Positions 50,735 through 58,398 of a DNA stretch of 64,000 bases are shown piece after piece. The stretch's first letter is position 1; each line of letters begins with the position of its first letter. The DNA is from Paucimonas sp. (GTDB taxonomy: Bacteria; Pseudomonadota; Gammaproteobacteria; Pseudomonadales; Pseudomonadaceae). The position numbers and the translations under genes are program-made. The notes under the pieces are model-generated. The model was not told the DNA's origin, searched no databases, and saw only the letters and a program-made list of their open reading frames with translations. The DNA lies in NCBI GenBank assembly GCA_031253995.1, contig JAIRVG010000060.1:62001-126000 (forward strand), given 5' to 3'.

Positions 50735-52435
50735 TCAAGGCATGATCGTCACCCGCGCCGTCCCCTTCGGCGGGTCGATGGTCCCGGACGCGTTCTGGAT
50801 GCCATCGCAATACACCGCGATATGCATCGGCTCGAACGACTCCGGAATGTTCAGGTGCAGCCGGTTCAGCTCGCCCGGGTTCAAGCGCTTGCTGCGCAGG
50901 ATGAAATACAGCATCGCCCGGTTCTTGCCGGACACCACCGCATAGCAGCGGGAGGCGATCGCATCGGTATCGCTGTCGCCTTCGTACGTCATGCCATAAG
51001 CGGCATGCAGGGACGGATAGATGATCCCGGAACGCTCCCCGTCCGGATCGTAGTAGCCGAGGATGGTGGTTACCGGCACACCCTGCTGGTCCGGTTTGCG
51101 GGTGACATTGCGGTCGTCGTCCGGCTCGCCCTCTTCGCGCCACTCGACCATGGCTTGGGCCTCTTCGCTCCATTTGCGAAAACCGCTGGACGACGTCGGG
51201 CTGAAGACCGCCATGCCTTCCAGGAAACGCTGGATGGTTTCCAGGCTGTAGGGCGTGTACTGGGTGAACTGGCGGGTGTTGGGGTAATACGGGGCACCAT
51301 CGCCCATGGAGTCGCGGCCGAACGAGTGCCCGTGGAAAGGCGCCTGGCACTGGTCCCCGTAGCAAGTGTCCTCGCCACTCCTGTTCTTGCGGAAGTTGGG
51401 AATGAAGACATTGGCATCACTGTCCCAGCCCCAGGCGGAGTTGATCGAGACGGCACTGCGGTGGACCGCCCCGGCGAAGCCACCCGGATGATGGCCCAGG
51501 CCATAGTTGTGCCCCAGTTCGTGGCTGAACTCGTTGCCGGTGATGGCCTCCAGCGTGACCATGCTGCCGCCGCCGGACCCGCCATGCACCACGCGGCCGT
51601 TGATGTAGTTGCCCACCGAGGTGTGGGCGGTGATTTGGGCGGCGACGAAATGCTTGTTGAGGCCGTTCTCGCCGCTACCCGGTGAAGAATGGATGCCGAG
51701 GTTGGCATTGTTGATGCCCAGCGACACTAGCTGCTTGCCGATCTTTTCCCGCAAGTCGCCTCCGTGCCATTCGCCTTTCTGCGCCGAGTGATCGCGGTAG
51801 ACGGTGCCATCGGCCAGTTCGACGGTGTGGAAATCGATCGGCTCGTAGCGGTTGACGATCAGCCGGCTGCAGGGAAGGGTCTGGAAATACTGGCGCACCA
51901 TCTCGTCGCCGAAGTGTTCGATGAACCTTCCCCGGTGCGGCGTGAGCATGCCGATATCGATGGTGTGCAAGAGCAGCTCCGAGGGGGCACCGACATCCAT
52001 GTCGCGGTAGGTGCCGGTGCGCCCGTCGACGTCGAATTCCAGCAGGTTTCCCGGAATGATCAAATGGCCAGGTAGCACCGCGCTCCAGAGGTCCCTGGCG
52101 TAGATGATCCGGCCGTATTCGGCGTCGGTGTCGCGCTCGGCCACGGGCGGCAGTTGCTCCGGTGGTGCCATCTGCACCGAGAATCGCCACATCGACTCCC
52201 TGCCGACCTTGAGCTCGATACTGTTCGGCACGGGGCCATTGTCCGTTTCGGGCCTGAACATCACCAGGGTCGCGCGCCGGGCCACCAGGCGCGGTTGCAC
52301 GTCGTCGGGCCAGCGCGATGCCCGGTTCGGCAGGATCGAAACCTGGGCGAACAGGACACAGCCTCTCAGGTCGCCCTCCAGGTCGTTGCGCAGCGTGCGC
52401 TCGTTGAAATACAGGGGTGTATTGCTTGCATTCAT
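50735..52435 (-). CDS. M66 (StcE/TagA)-like zinc metallopeptidase, intact active site
   Basis: A 566-residue protein with the metzincin-type site HELGHNYGLGH (H305, E306, H309, H315), followed by the family block AWGWDSDANVFIPNF and CQAPFHGHSFG. M66 peptidases such as StcE cleave mucin-type O-glycoproteins outside the cell. Unlike StcE, no N-terminal Sec signal is seen (MNASNTPLYFNERTLRNDLE), so export would need another route or the protein acts inside. It lies 43 bp after the two-repeat protein gene, probably in one operon. Two paralogues 3-8 kb away lack the site. Confidence 0.75.
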   Translation of the reverse strand: MNASNTPLYFNERTLRNDLEGDLRGCVLFAQVSILPNRASRWPDDVQPRLVARRATLVMFRPETDNGPVPNSIELKVGRESMWRFSVQMAPPEQLPPVAERDTDAEYGRIIYARDLWSAVLPGHLIIPGNLLEFDVDGRTGTYRDMDVGAPSELLLHTIDIGMLTPHRGRFIEHFGDEMVRQYFQTLPCSRLIVNRYEPIDFHTVELADGTVYRDHSAQKGEWHGGDLREKIGKQLVSLGINNANLGIHSSPGSGENGLNKHFVAAQITAHTSVGNYINGRVVHGGSGGGSMVTLEAITGNEFSHELGHNYGLGHHPGGFAGAVHRSAVSINSAWGWDSDANVFIPNFRKNRSGEDTCYGDQCQAPFHGHSFGRDSMGDGAPYYPNTRQFTQYTPYSLETIQRFLEGMAVFSPTSSSGFRKWSEEAQAMVEWREEGEPDDDRNVTRKPDQQGVPVTTILGYYDPDGERSGIIYPSLHAAYGMTYEGDSDTDAIASRCYAVVSGKNRAMLYFILRSKRLNPGELNRLHLNIPESFEPMHIAVYCDGIQNASGTIDPPKGTARVTIMP

Positions 52436-52478
52436 GCTGGCAGACCTCGCGCAATGGTCGATGGGAAGTGGAGCAGGT

Positions 52479-53708
52479 TCAGACCAACGTCACCACCCGC
52501 GCCCGGTTCAGGCCGTTGCACCGAATGCCGACCCGGAACTGGCCAGGCTTGGCCTCAGGGTAGACGTAGACCACGTGCCCCCTCATCTCCACGCCTTCGA
52601 CCGGCTCCACCAGGCTCGCCTTCCAGTCCAGCTCTTCGTGGGGCAACGGCACACCGTTGGCGTCATGAAACCTGGGGGCCGCCACTACCACATCAGCACC
52701 TTGCCCGGGGATTTCCACCTCGGCAGAGGGCAGCAGTTCGAGGTCGGCCTTGGCGCACTCGATGGTCTTGGTGTCGTGCAGCCAGAGCGTGACGGTGTCG
52801 ACGATGGAACCATCGACCACGGCCTTGAGCAGCAGCTTCGCCGGCCAGGGTCCGGGAAAACTGGTGACGAAGGTGTTTTCCACAATGATCGCCCAGTCCC
52901 CCTCGAACCAACCGTCGCCCCTGCCCAGACCTATTCCGGTGCGGTACGGCTTGCCGTTGATATCGAAGGTGAACTTCAGGTCCGCGCCGTTCTCCAGGTT
53001 GTGCTGGATCCAGAGCATCTCCGGCCGCGGGTTGCGCAGCGGCGGATACAGGTCGTACCTGGGCAGTTCCAGACCGATGTCCTGGGCTTCGATCAGGGTC
53101 AGGGTGATGTCCTGCTCCACCCCCGAGCGCTCGCGCACCCTGACCACGACGTCGCCTGGCACGGCCTCGGGGAACACCCGCACGCGCTTGCCCTCCACCA
53201 CCAGGCCTGGGTGCGACTGTGGCAGCGATATCTCCCAGTCCAGTTCGCTCTCGGGCAGCTCCACGCCTTGTGCGTCGAAGAACGCGGCGATGGCAGCAGC
53301 GCCATTTTCCAGTTCCTGGGAAATGCTCACCGGATTGGGGCCCAGCTGTGCTTCGCAGCGCGCCACGACCATGCTGCGGGTGTCGTGCAGGCGCAGCACC
53401 GCGCTGTCCACCAGGTTGCCGTCCTCCCAGGCCCTCACCGCAAGCTGCACCGGCCAGTTGCCGGCGAACTGGGCGATGAAGTCCCGGTCGATACGCAGGT
53501 GGCCGAGGTTGTCACCGACGTGCATCCAGATCCCCGCCGCCTCGCCGGCCTGGTCGTTGAGGGTGTAGTCGAACGTGAGGCCGGCGGGCGCCGTGGCCGT
53601 GGTGGAGAAACTCACGATCTCGATGCTGTCGTTACTCAGCGGCGGATAAAGATCGTGACGGGACAGTTCCAGGCCGATCTCGGCCGGTGCGGGACGTGGT
53701 GCGCTCAT
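52479..53708 (-). CDS. Two-repeat beta-rich protein, partner of the M66-like peptidase
   Basis: A 409-residue protein made of two ~200-residue repeats (11-205 and 211-409). Each opens IGLEL(S/P)R(H/Y)DLYPPL, has a central (N/P)WP(V/A)(Q/K)L block and ends V(F/Y)PEA(V/K)PG. The end pattern, strand-PEAxPG-strand, is like Ig/cadherin-type beta-sandwiches. No signal or membrane segment. The ATG has AGAGGG upstream. It precedes the M66 peptidase in the same orientation, and a single-repeat paralogue is at 33.3 kb. It may be an adaptor or carrier for the peptidase; function is not known. Confidence 0.6.
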   Translation of the reverse strand: MSAPRPAPAEIGLELSRHDLYPPLSNDSIEIVSFSTTATAPAGLTFDYTLNDQAGEAAGIWMHVGDNLGHLRIDRDFIAQFAGNWPVQLAVRAWEDGNLVDSAVLRLHDTRSMVVARCEAQLGPNPVSISQELENGAAAIAAFFDAQGVELPESELDWEISLPQSHPGLVVEGKRVRVFPEAVPGDVVVRVRERSGVEQDITLTLIEAQDIGLELPRYDLYPPLRNPRPEMLWIQHNLENGADLKFTFDINGKPYRTGIGLGRGDGWFEGDWAIIVENTFVTSFPGPWPAKLLLKAVVDGSIVDTVTLWLHDTKTIECAKADLELLPSAEVEIPGQGADVVVAAPRFHDANGVPLPHEELDWKASLVEPVEGVEMRGHVVYVYPEAKPGQFRVGIRCNGLNRARVVTLV

Positions 53709-53787
53709 GATGGAGCCCTCTGGCTGGCAAGGTCGAATCGACCGGTGACTACCTGGGCACCATTGAACCCCTGCTGCTGGAACGCCA

Positions 53788-53807
53788 CAACTGACAGAAA
53801 TACCAGG
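53788..53807. promoter_or_regulatory. Shared upstream element CAACTGACAGAAATACCAGG
   Basis: 18 of 20 identical to the element at 34013-34032 and at the same distance (79 vs 81 bp) from the ATG of the paralogous repeat protein. It may include the promoter of the repeat-protein/M66 operon. Confidence 0.5.
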
Positions 53808-53810
53808 TAC

Positions 53811-53860
53811 CGCTCAAGAAAAAGCCGGGGCCCTTGCAGGCTCCGGCTTTTTCTTGAGCG
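53811..53860. terminator. Bidirectional rho-independent terminator
   Basis: A perfect 18-bp stem CGCTCAAGAAAAAGCCGG (53811-53828) / CCGGCTTTTTCTTGAGCG (53843-53860) with a 14-nt loop and a T-run within each outer arm. It lies just past the stop of the NTF2-like gene and ends the SDR-SDR-NTF2 operon. Confidence 0.9.
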
Positions 53861-53864
53861 GCAC

Positions 53865-54500
53865 TCAGCGCACGCGAATCTTCGGATCCCCCGCGCCACG
53901 CCGCATGGTCTTGAGAAACGCCTCCAGCGGCGCCGGTTCAGCCACCTGCGGCAGGGTGTCCTTGTCCGGCCGGCTCGCCCAGAACCCATCCCACGACGGG
54001 AACAGTTCGTGGAAGGAGCCGGCATAGGGCTCGCGTCCCGGCCAGCGCATCTTCAGGCCGCCGATCGGTGGCTTGTTCAGGTCGGTGGCGTACCAGTAGC
54101 ACGGCAGCCGGCGGCGGAAACACCAGCGCCCGTCGATGCGCTCGTAGTCGTCCCAGTAGAGCATCTGCATGATCACCCACTCGGGGCCGGTCTCGTGCTC
54201 GTTCTTCGAATAGACCACGCCGGTGGCATGGTCGGGGTCGCTGAACTCGATGATGTGCTGGCCCAGGTGGTGCGAGGTGCCGTGGAACTGCTTGCGCATG
54301 GTCTCGTCGAGCCACGCCTTGAGGTGCGCGCGGCCGCTCAGTTCGCGGCCGACCCGCACGTCGGCCGCGAAGCAGTTGGCCATGGCGTCCATGTCGCGCA
54401 TGTCCAGGGCCAGGGCGTACTTGCCGGCGAGCTGGCGGATGGCGTCGAGGGACTCCAGGCGGTCGATGCGTTGCAGCAGCGAAGCGTCGTCCATGTTCAT
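53865..54500 (-). CDS. NTF2/SnoaL-like protein of the steroid cluster
   Basis: A 211-residue cone-shaped NTF2-fold protein (SnoaL_4 type). The N-terminal helix is RIDRLESLDAIRQLAGKYALALDMRDMDAMANCFAADV, then HHLGQHIIEFSD and WDDYERIDGRWCFRRRLP. The fold includes ketosteroid isomerases, ring-hydroxylating dioxygenase small subunits and bile-acid 7alpha-dehydratase BaiE. The IDGxW and HLGxH blocks recall BaiE. It overlaps the SDR stop by one base. It is a candidate isomerase or dehydratase for hydroxylated steroids; the reaction is inferred. Confidence 0.65.
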   Translation of the reverse strand: MNMDDASLLQRIDRLESLDAIRQLAGKYALALDMRDMDAMANCFAADVRVGRELSGRAHLKAWLDETMRKQFHGTSHHLGQHIIEFSDPDHATGVVYSKNEHETGPEWVIMQMLYWDDYERIDGRWCFRRRLPCYWYATDLNKPPIGGLKMRWPGREPYAGSFHELFPSWDGFWASRPDKDTLPQVAEPAPLEAFLKTMRRGAGDPKIRVR

Positions 54501-55273
54501 CAGTCCAGCACCGTGTACAGGTCGGAACTGCGCCCGCCGTCCACGCTGAGGCTGGCCCCGGTGACATAGGAGGCTTCGTCGCTGGCCAGGAACAGGATGG
54601 CGTTGGCCAGCTCCACCGGCAGGCCGACGCGCTTCATCGGGATGACCTTCTCGGTGTTGGCGCGGGTCTTGTCGTCGCTGAGCATGCCGGCGGTGGCCGG
54701 GGTGTCGACCACGCCGGGGATGACCACGTTGCAGCGGATGCCATGGGGCGCGCCTTCGCTGGCCGCGGCGCGGCTGAAGTTGATCACCGCCGCCTTGGCT
54801 GCCGAGTAGCCGGCCATCCACGCCGTGCCGAACAGGCCGCAGATCGAGGCGATATTGACGATGGCCCCGCCGCCGCTGCCCTGCATCAGGCGCATGGCGG
54901 TGCGGGTGCCCCAGAAGGTGCCGTCCACCGTGGTGCTGAAGTTGGCGTGCCAGTCGGCGGTGCTCATGCCGTCGATGCCGCCCCAGGTGTAGGCCATGGC
55001 GTTGTTGACCAGGATGTCCAGGCGTCCGTGGCGCTGGGCCGTGGCTTCCAGGGCGGCGACGTAGCCCTGCTCGTCGCTGACATCGGCCACGGCGACTTCC
55101 GCCTGGCCGCCCTGGGCCAGGATCTTCTCCTGCACTCCCAGCAGCGGCTCTTGCCTGCGGCCGCAGAGCACCACCACGGCGCCCTCCTCGGCGAAACGCA
55201 GGGCGGTGGCTTCACCGATGCCGGAGCCGGCACCGGTGACGAAGGCGATCTTTCCTTGCAGACGCTTGCTCAT
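54500..55273 (-). CDS. SDR oxidoreductase (hydroxysteroid dehydrogenase candidate)
   Basis: A 257-residue classical SDR: TGAGSGIGEA at 13-22, catalytic S143, Y156 and K160 (YSAAK). The usual NNAG is NNAM here (90-93), an uncommon change next to the active site. A C-terminal GLPVELANAILFLASDEASYVTG block follows. It lies between another SDR (9 bp) and the NTF2-like gene in one operon, so the set may process a hydroxyl group on the bile-acid nucleus. Substrate unknown. Confidence 0.75.
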   Translation of the reverse strand: MSKRLQGKIAFVTGAGSGIGEATALRFAEEGAVVVLCGRRQEPLLGVQEKILAQGGQAEVAVADVSDEQGYVAALEATAQRHGRLDILVNNAMAYTWGGIDGMSTADWHANFSTTVDGTFWGTRTAMRLMQGSGGGAIVNIASICGLFGTAWMAGYSAAKAAVINFSRAAASEGAPHGIRCNVVIPGVVDTPATAGMLSDDKTRANTEKVIPMKRVGLPVELANAILFLASDEASYVTGASLSVDGGRSSDLYTVLD

Positions 55274-55282
55274 GTGAATTCC

Positions 55283-56017
55283 TCAGATAAAGGCCATGCC
55301 GCCGTTGACGGCGATGTTCTGTCCGGTCATGAAGCTGGCGTCCTCGCTGGCGAGGAACACCGCGACCCGGGCGATCTCGTCGGTTTCGCACATGCGGCCC
55401 AGGGGCACGTTCTTCAGCAGGGCCAGCATGTGTTCGTCGGGGATGCCGGCCATCATCGGGGTGTTGGTCGGGCCTGGCACCAGGGTGTTGACGCGGATGC
55501 CGCTGGGTGCCAGTTCGCGGGCGATGGCCCGGGTCAGGCCCATCACGGCGGCCTTGGACGCGCAGTAGTGGCTGGGGCCTTCGCCGGTCAGGGCGGCGGT
55601 GCTGGACAGGTTGATGATGGTGCCCTGGCGCTTGCCCTTGACCATCAGCCGCGCACCCTCGCGGGCGCAGAGGAAGGTGCCGCCGAGGTTGACGTTGATC
55701 ACCCGGGCCCAGCTCTCGTCCGGGGTGTCGAGGAAACTGTCGAGGGCGCCGACGCCGGCATTGTTGACCACGATGTCGAGGCCACCGAAACGGGCCTCCA
55801 CCTGGCCCATGGCATCGGCCACCGACGCGCTGTCGGCGACGTTGCAGGCCAGGGCCAGGACCTTTTCGCCGAGGTCTGCCAGGCTTTCGGCCAGGGCCTC
55901 GCGGTTCAGGTCCACCGCGACCACCCGCGCCCCTTCGGCGACGAAACGGCGCACGATGGCCTGGCCCATGCCCTGCCCGGCGCCGGTGACGAAGGCCACC
56001 TTGTCGTTCAACTTCAT
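55283..56017 (-). CDS. SDR oxidoreductase (hydroxysteroid dehydrogenase candidate)
   Basis: A 244-residue classical SDR: TGAGQGMGQAIV at 11-22, NNAGVG at 85-90, S138/S139, Y151 and K155 (YCASK), and a C-terminal MTGQNIAVNGGMAFI. The ATG at 56017 follows GGGAGAA. It is first in the operon SDR-SDR-NTF2. Its promoter region carries the 18-bp steroid motif (75 bp upstream), shared divergently with hsaD. Probable alcohol/ketone interconversion on the steroid; not further assignable. Confidence 0.75.
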   Translation of the reverse strand: MKLNDKVAFVTGAGQGMGQAIVRRFVAEGARVVAVDLNREALAESLADLGEKVLALACNVADSASVADAMGQVEARFGGLDIVVNNAGVGALDSFLDTPDESWARVINVNLGGTFLCAREGARLMVKGKRQGTIINLSSTAALTGEGPSHYCASKAAVMGLTRAIARELAPSGIRVNTLVPGPTNTPMMAGIPDEHMLALLKNVPLGRMCETDEIARVAVFLASEDASFMTGQNIAVNGGMAFI

Positions 56018-56092
56018 AGCGTTCTCCCTGGATGTGCGGCCCGTGCACCACGGGCCTTCCCCGGCATGATTGGGCGCAGGCGGGGCCATGGA

Positions 56093-56129
56093 CATCGTCC
56101 AACGGGACTAGTGGTCTGAACGGACGATG
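56093..56129. promoter_or_regulatory. Two facing copies of the steroid-cluster 18-bp motif
   Basis: Minus-strand copy TAGTCCCGTTGGACGATG (56093-56110) faces the SDR operon (75 bp to ATG). Plus-strand copy TGGTCTGAACGGACGATG (56112-56129) faces hsaD (122 bp to ATG). The two are one base apart and form a large palindrome, as expected for a divergent regulated promoter. Confidence 0.65.
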
Positions 56130-56251
56130 CCGCATCGACGCGCAACGCCGAGGATGGCCAGGCGCATACCGGTCCGGGCGAGGCTTACCCCTTCGCTCAT
56201 CCACCTCGCCCGGCCGGTCTGCGCGCCCCTTCCCGGACCTGGAGAATCCCC

Positions 56252-57085
56252 ATGAATCAATCCGTCGACCTGTCATTGCCCGTTGGCGCCTACCTGAGCC
56301 TGCCCAGCGGCCTGCGCCTGCATTACCTGGACGAAGGCACCGGCCCCGTGGTGCTGTGGCTGCACGGCAGCGGCCCGGGAGCCAGCGGGTTCAGCAACTT
56401 CAAGGGCAACTACCCGCAGTTCGTCGCCGCCGGGTATCGCAACATCCTTCTCGACCTTCCTGGCTTTGGCCGTTCGGACAAGCCCGAGGACGTGCAGTAC
56501 AACCTGGATTTCTTCGTCGATTGCGTCGCTGCATTCCTCGCAGGGATCGGCGTCTCGCGCTGCACCCTGCTGGGCAACTCCCTGGGCGGCGCCATTGCCC
56601 TGGGCCTGGCCCTTCGTCACCCGCAACTGGCGGAGAAGCTGATCCTGCTGGCGCCGGGTGGCGTCGAGGAGCGGGAAACCTACTTCCAGATGTCCGGCAT
56701 CCTGCGCATGGTCAGCCTGTTCAACGCCGGCCCCATCGGCATGGCGGAGATGCGCAGCATGATGAGCCTGCAGCTGTTCGACCCGTCGATCCTCCCGGAA
56801 GACCTGCTGCAGGAACGGGTGGCGGTGGCCGTGACCCAGCCGAAGAACCTGTTCAGCACGATGATGGTGCCGAACATGGAGAGCCGCCTGGGCGAGATCC
56901 AGTGCCCGATCCTCGGTTTCTGGGGCAGCAACGACAATTTCAACCCGGTGAGCGGTGCCCAGCGCATCATCGATGGGGCGAAACAGGCGCGGTTCATCGT
57001 GCTCAACCAGTGCGGGCACTGGGTGCAGGTGGAGCATCGGGAGTTGTTCAACCGCAGTTGCGTGGAGTTTCTGCGCTTCGGTTGA
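56252..57085 (+). CDS. hsaD: HsaD/TesD-like meta-cleavage product hydrolase
   Basis: A 277-residue alpha/beta hydrolase with nucleophile S110 in GNSLGGA, D228 in GSNDNF and H256 in CGHWVQ. The HGSGPGASGFSNFKGN oxyanion loop is the hallmark of C-C bond meta-cleavage product hydrolases. It splits 4,9-DSHA into HIP (rings C/D acid) and 2-hydroxyhexa-2,4-dienoate, the step after HsaC. The ATG follows GGAGA. It is divergent from the SDR operon through paired 18-bp motifs. Confidence 0.85.
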   Translation: MNQSVDLSLPVGAYLSLPSGLRLHYLDEGTGPVVLWLHGSGPGASGFSNFKGNYPQFVAAGYRNILLDLPGFGRSDKPEDVQYNLDFFVDCVAAFLAGIGVSRCTLLGNSLGGAIALGLALRHPQLAEKLILLAPGGVEERETYFQMSGILRMVSLFNAGPIGMAEMRSMMSLQLFDPSILPEDLLQERVAVAVTQPKNLFSTMMVPNMESRLGEIQCPILGFWGSNDNFNPVSGAQRIIDGAKQARFIVLNQCGHWVQVEHRELFNRSCVEFLRFG

Positions 57086-57168
57086 GGCTGTGCTTGCGGA
57101 CGCGCCATCGGGCCGGAACTCGGGTAATCTCCCGCGGCATCGAAACACGCCTTCCAAGGGACATCGCC

Positions 57169-58149
57169 ATGGGTCGTCTGGCCTTCATTTCCGCTCTAAC
57201 TATTTCCACCCTGCTGCACCTCGACAGCGCCCTCGCCGTGGACGCGAGCGCGGGTACCTTCAGCGTTGCGCAGCAGTGCGAAGCCTTCCAGTCGTTCAAG
57301 AACAAGACCAATCCCGGCGGCCTGTCGGTCATGCCGGGACAGCGCTTCACCATCGCCGAGGTCAACCGCGAACAGTACCAGTGGGTCCGGGTCGATGTCG
57401 GCAACGGCAAGAAGAACCTGCGCTGGGTAGCTGCCGAGTGCGGCAAGGTGGACGGGCTGGTGATTTCCGCGGCGGGCAGCCAGGTCTGCCGCATGCCCGA
57501 CCAGTACGACAGCCATGTCCTCGCGGTGACCTGGCAGCCCGGTTTCTGCGAGCACGACCGTGGCGGTCCGGCCAAGCCGGAGTGCCAGGCCATGAAACAG
57601 GGCGAGCTGACCGTCAACCACTTCACCCTCCACGGGCTGTGGCCGAACCGCCAGCAATGCGGGATCGACTACGGCAAGTGCCAGGGGCCTGCGCTGGACC
57701 TGGATGCCGCCACCGTCGACTACATCAAGCCGTGGATGCCGAACTTCGGCTACGGCACCCAGTTCGGCAATCATGAGTGGAAGAAGCACGGCACCTGCCA
57801 GACGGCCATGACCGATGACGAGTACTTCCGCTTTGCCGTGGACCTGGTGAAGTCGTTCAACGATTCCCCTGCCGGTGCCTATATCCGCGACAACGCCGGT
57901 GGCGAGGTGTCCAGGGCGCAGTTCTACACGAAGCTGGCCGCGGATTTCGGCAACGAGGCGGTGAAGAACAATGTCGTGCTGGTGTGCAGCGGGGATTACC
58001 TGAAGGAAGTGAGGGTGGCGTTGCCGAAGGATCTCAAGGGGGAGCGCTCGATCAAGGGGGTGATTGGCCAGGAGTTTCTGTCCGGTCGGGCTGGGGATCG
58101 CAGTGAGTGTCGGGGTGACCGGATTCGCATTGAGGCCAGTGGGTCCTAG
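57169..58149 (+). CDS. Ribonuclease T2 family (RNase I-like), secreted
   Basis: A 326-residue exported endoribonuclease. It has a Sec signal (cleavage near DSALA|VDA, ~23), the CAS-1 motif FTLHGLWPN with H155 and CAS-2 NHEWKKHGTC with H202, E203, K206 and H207, so the catalytic site is complete. A ~90-residue domain precedes the T2 core, containing RFTIAEVNREQYQWVRVDV, like an SH3-type segment. Several Cys suit periplasmic disulfides. The ATG at 57169 has AAGGGA upstream. It lies 83 bp after hsaD but has no evident link to steroid breakdown. Confidence 0.87.
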   Translation: MGRLAFISALTISTLLHLDSALAVDASAGTFSVAQQCEAFQSFKNKTNPGGLSVMPGQRFTIAEVNREQYQWVRVDVGNGKKNLRWVAAECGKVDGLVISAAGSQVCRMPDQYDSHVLAVTWQPGFCEHDRGGPAKPECQAMKQGELTVNHFTLHGLWPNRQQCGIDYGKCQGPALDLDAATVDYIKPWMPNFGYGTQFGNHEWKKHGTCQTAMTDDEYFRFAVDLVKSFNDSPAGAYIRDNAGGEVSRAQFYTKLAADFGNEAVKNNVVLVCSGDYLKEVRVALPKDLKGERSIKGVIGQEFLSGRAGDRSECRGDRIRIEASGS

Positions 58150-58229
58150 ACGAATGCGCTGAACACAGGTCGAGAACTCGATGCGGACTCTGTGTGCGGG
58201 TTCACCCGCTCTCATAGAACAACACATAA

Positions 58230-58334
58230 CTCATTGATTTAGCAGGGACGGCGCACTTGCGGTCTAGTTCTCTGCGCGACAGCGCAGCCCGACGGGCTGG
58301 GTGGACTCCCACAGGTCCCTGCTACATCAATGAG
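58230..58334. mobile_element. 105-bp MITE-like element with 20-bp terminal inverted repeats
   Basis: Left end CTCATTGATTTAGCAGGGAC and right end GTCCCTGCTACATCAATGAG are inverted with 19 of 20 matches. The interior contains a short hairpin (CTGCGC...GCGCAG) and no coding capacity. The outer left flank AACAACACATA matches two other copies in the window (5.54 and 50.6 kb), which lack the right end. It occupies most of the 249-bp RNase T2/GH19 intergenic region. Confidence 0.55.
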
Positions 58335-58398
58335 CAGCACTTGCCTTGAGCGCAGGAAAGGTTCAAGTTCACCGTCTCAATGATGACAAGGTGATGGC

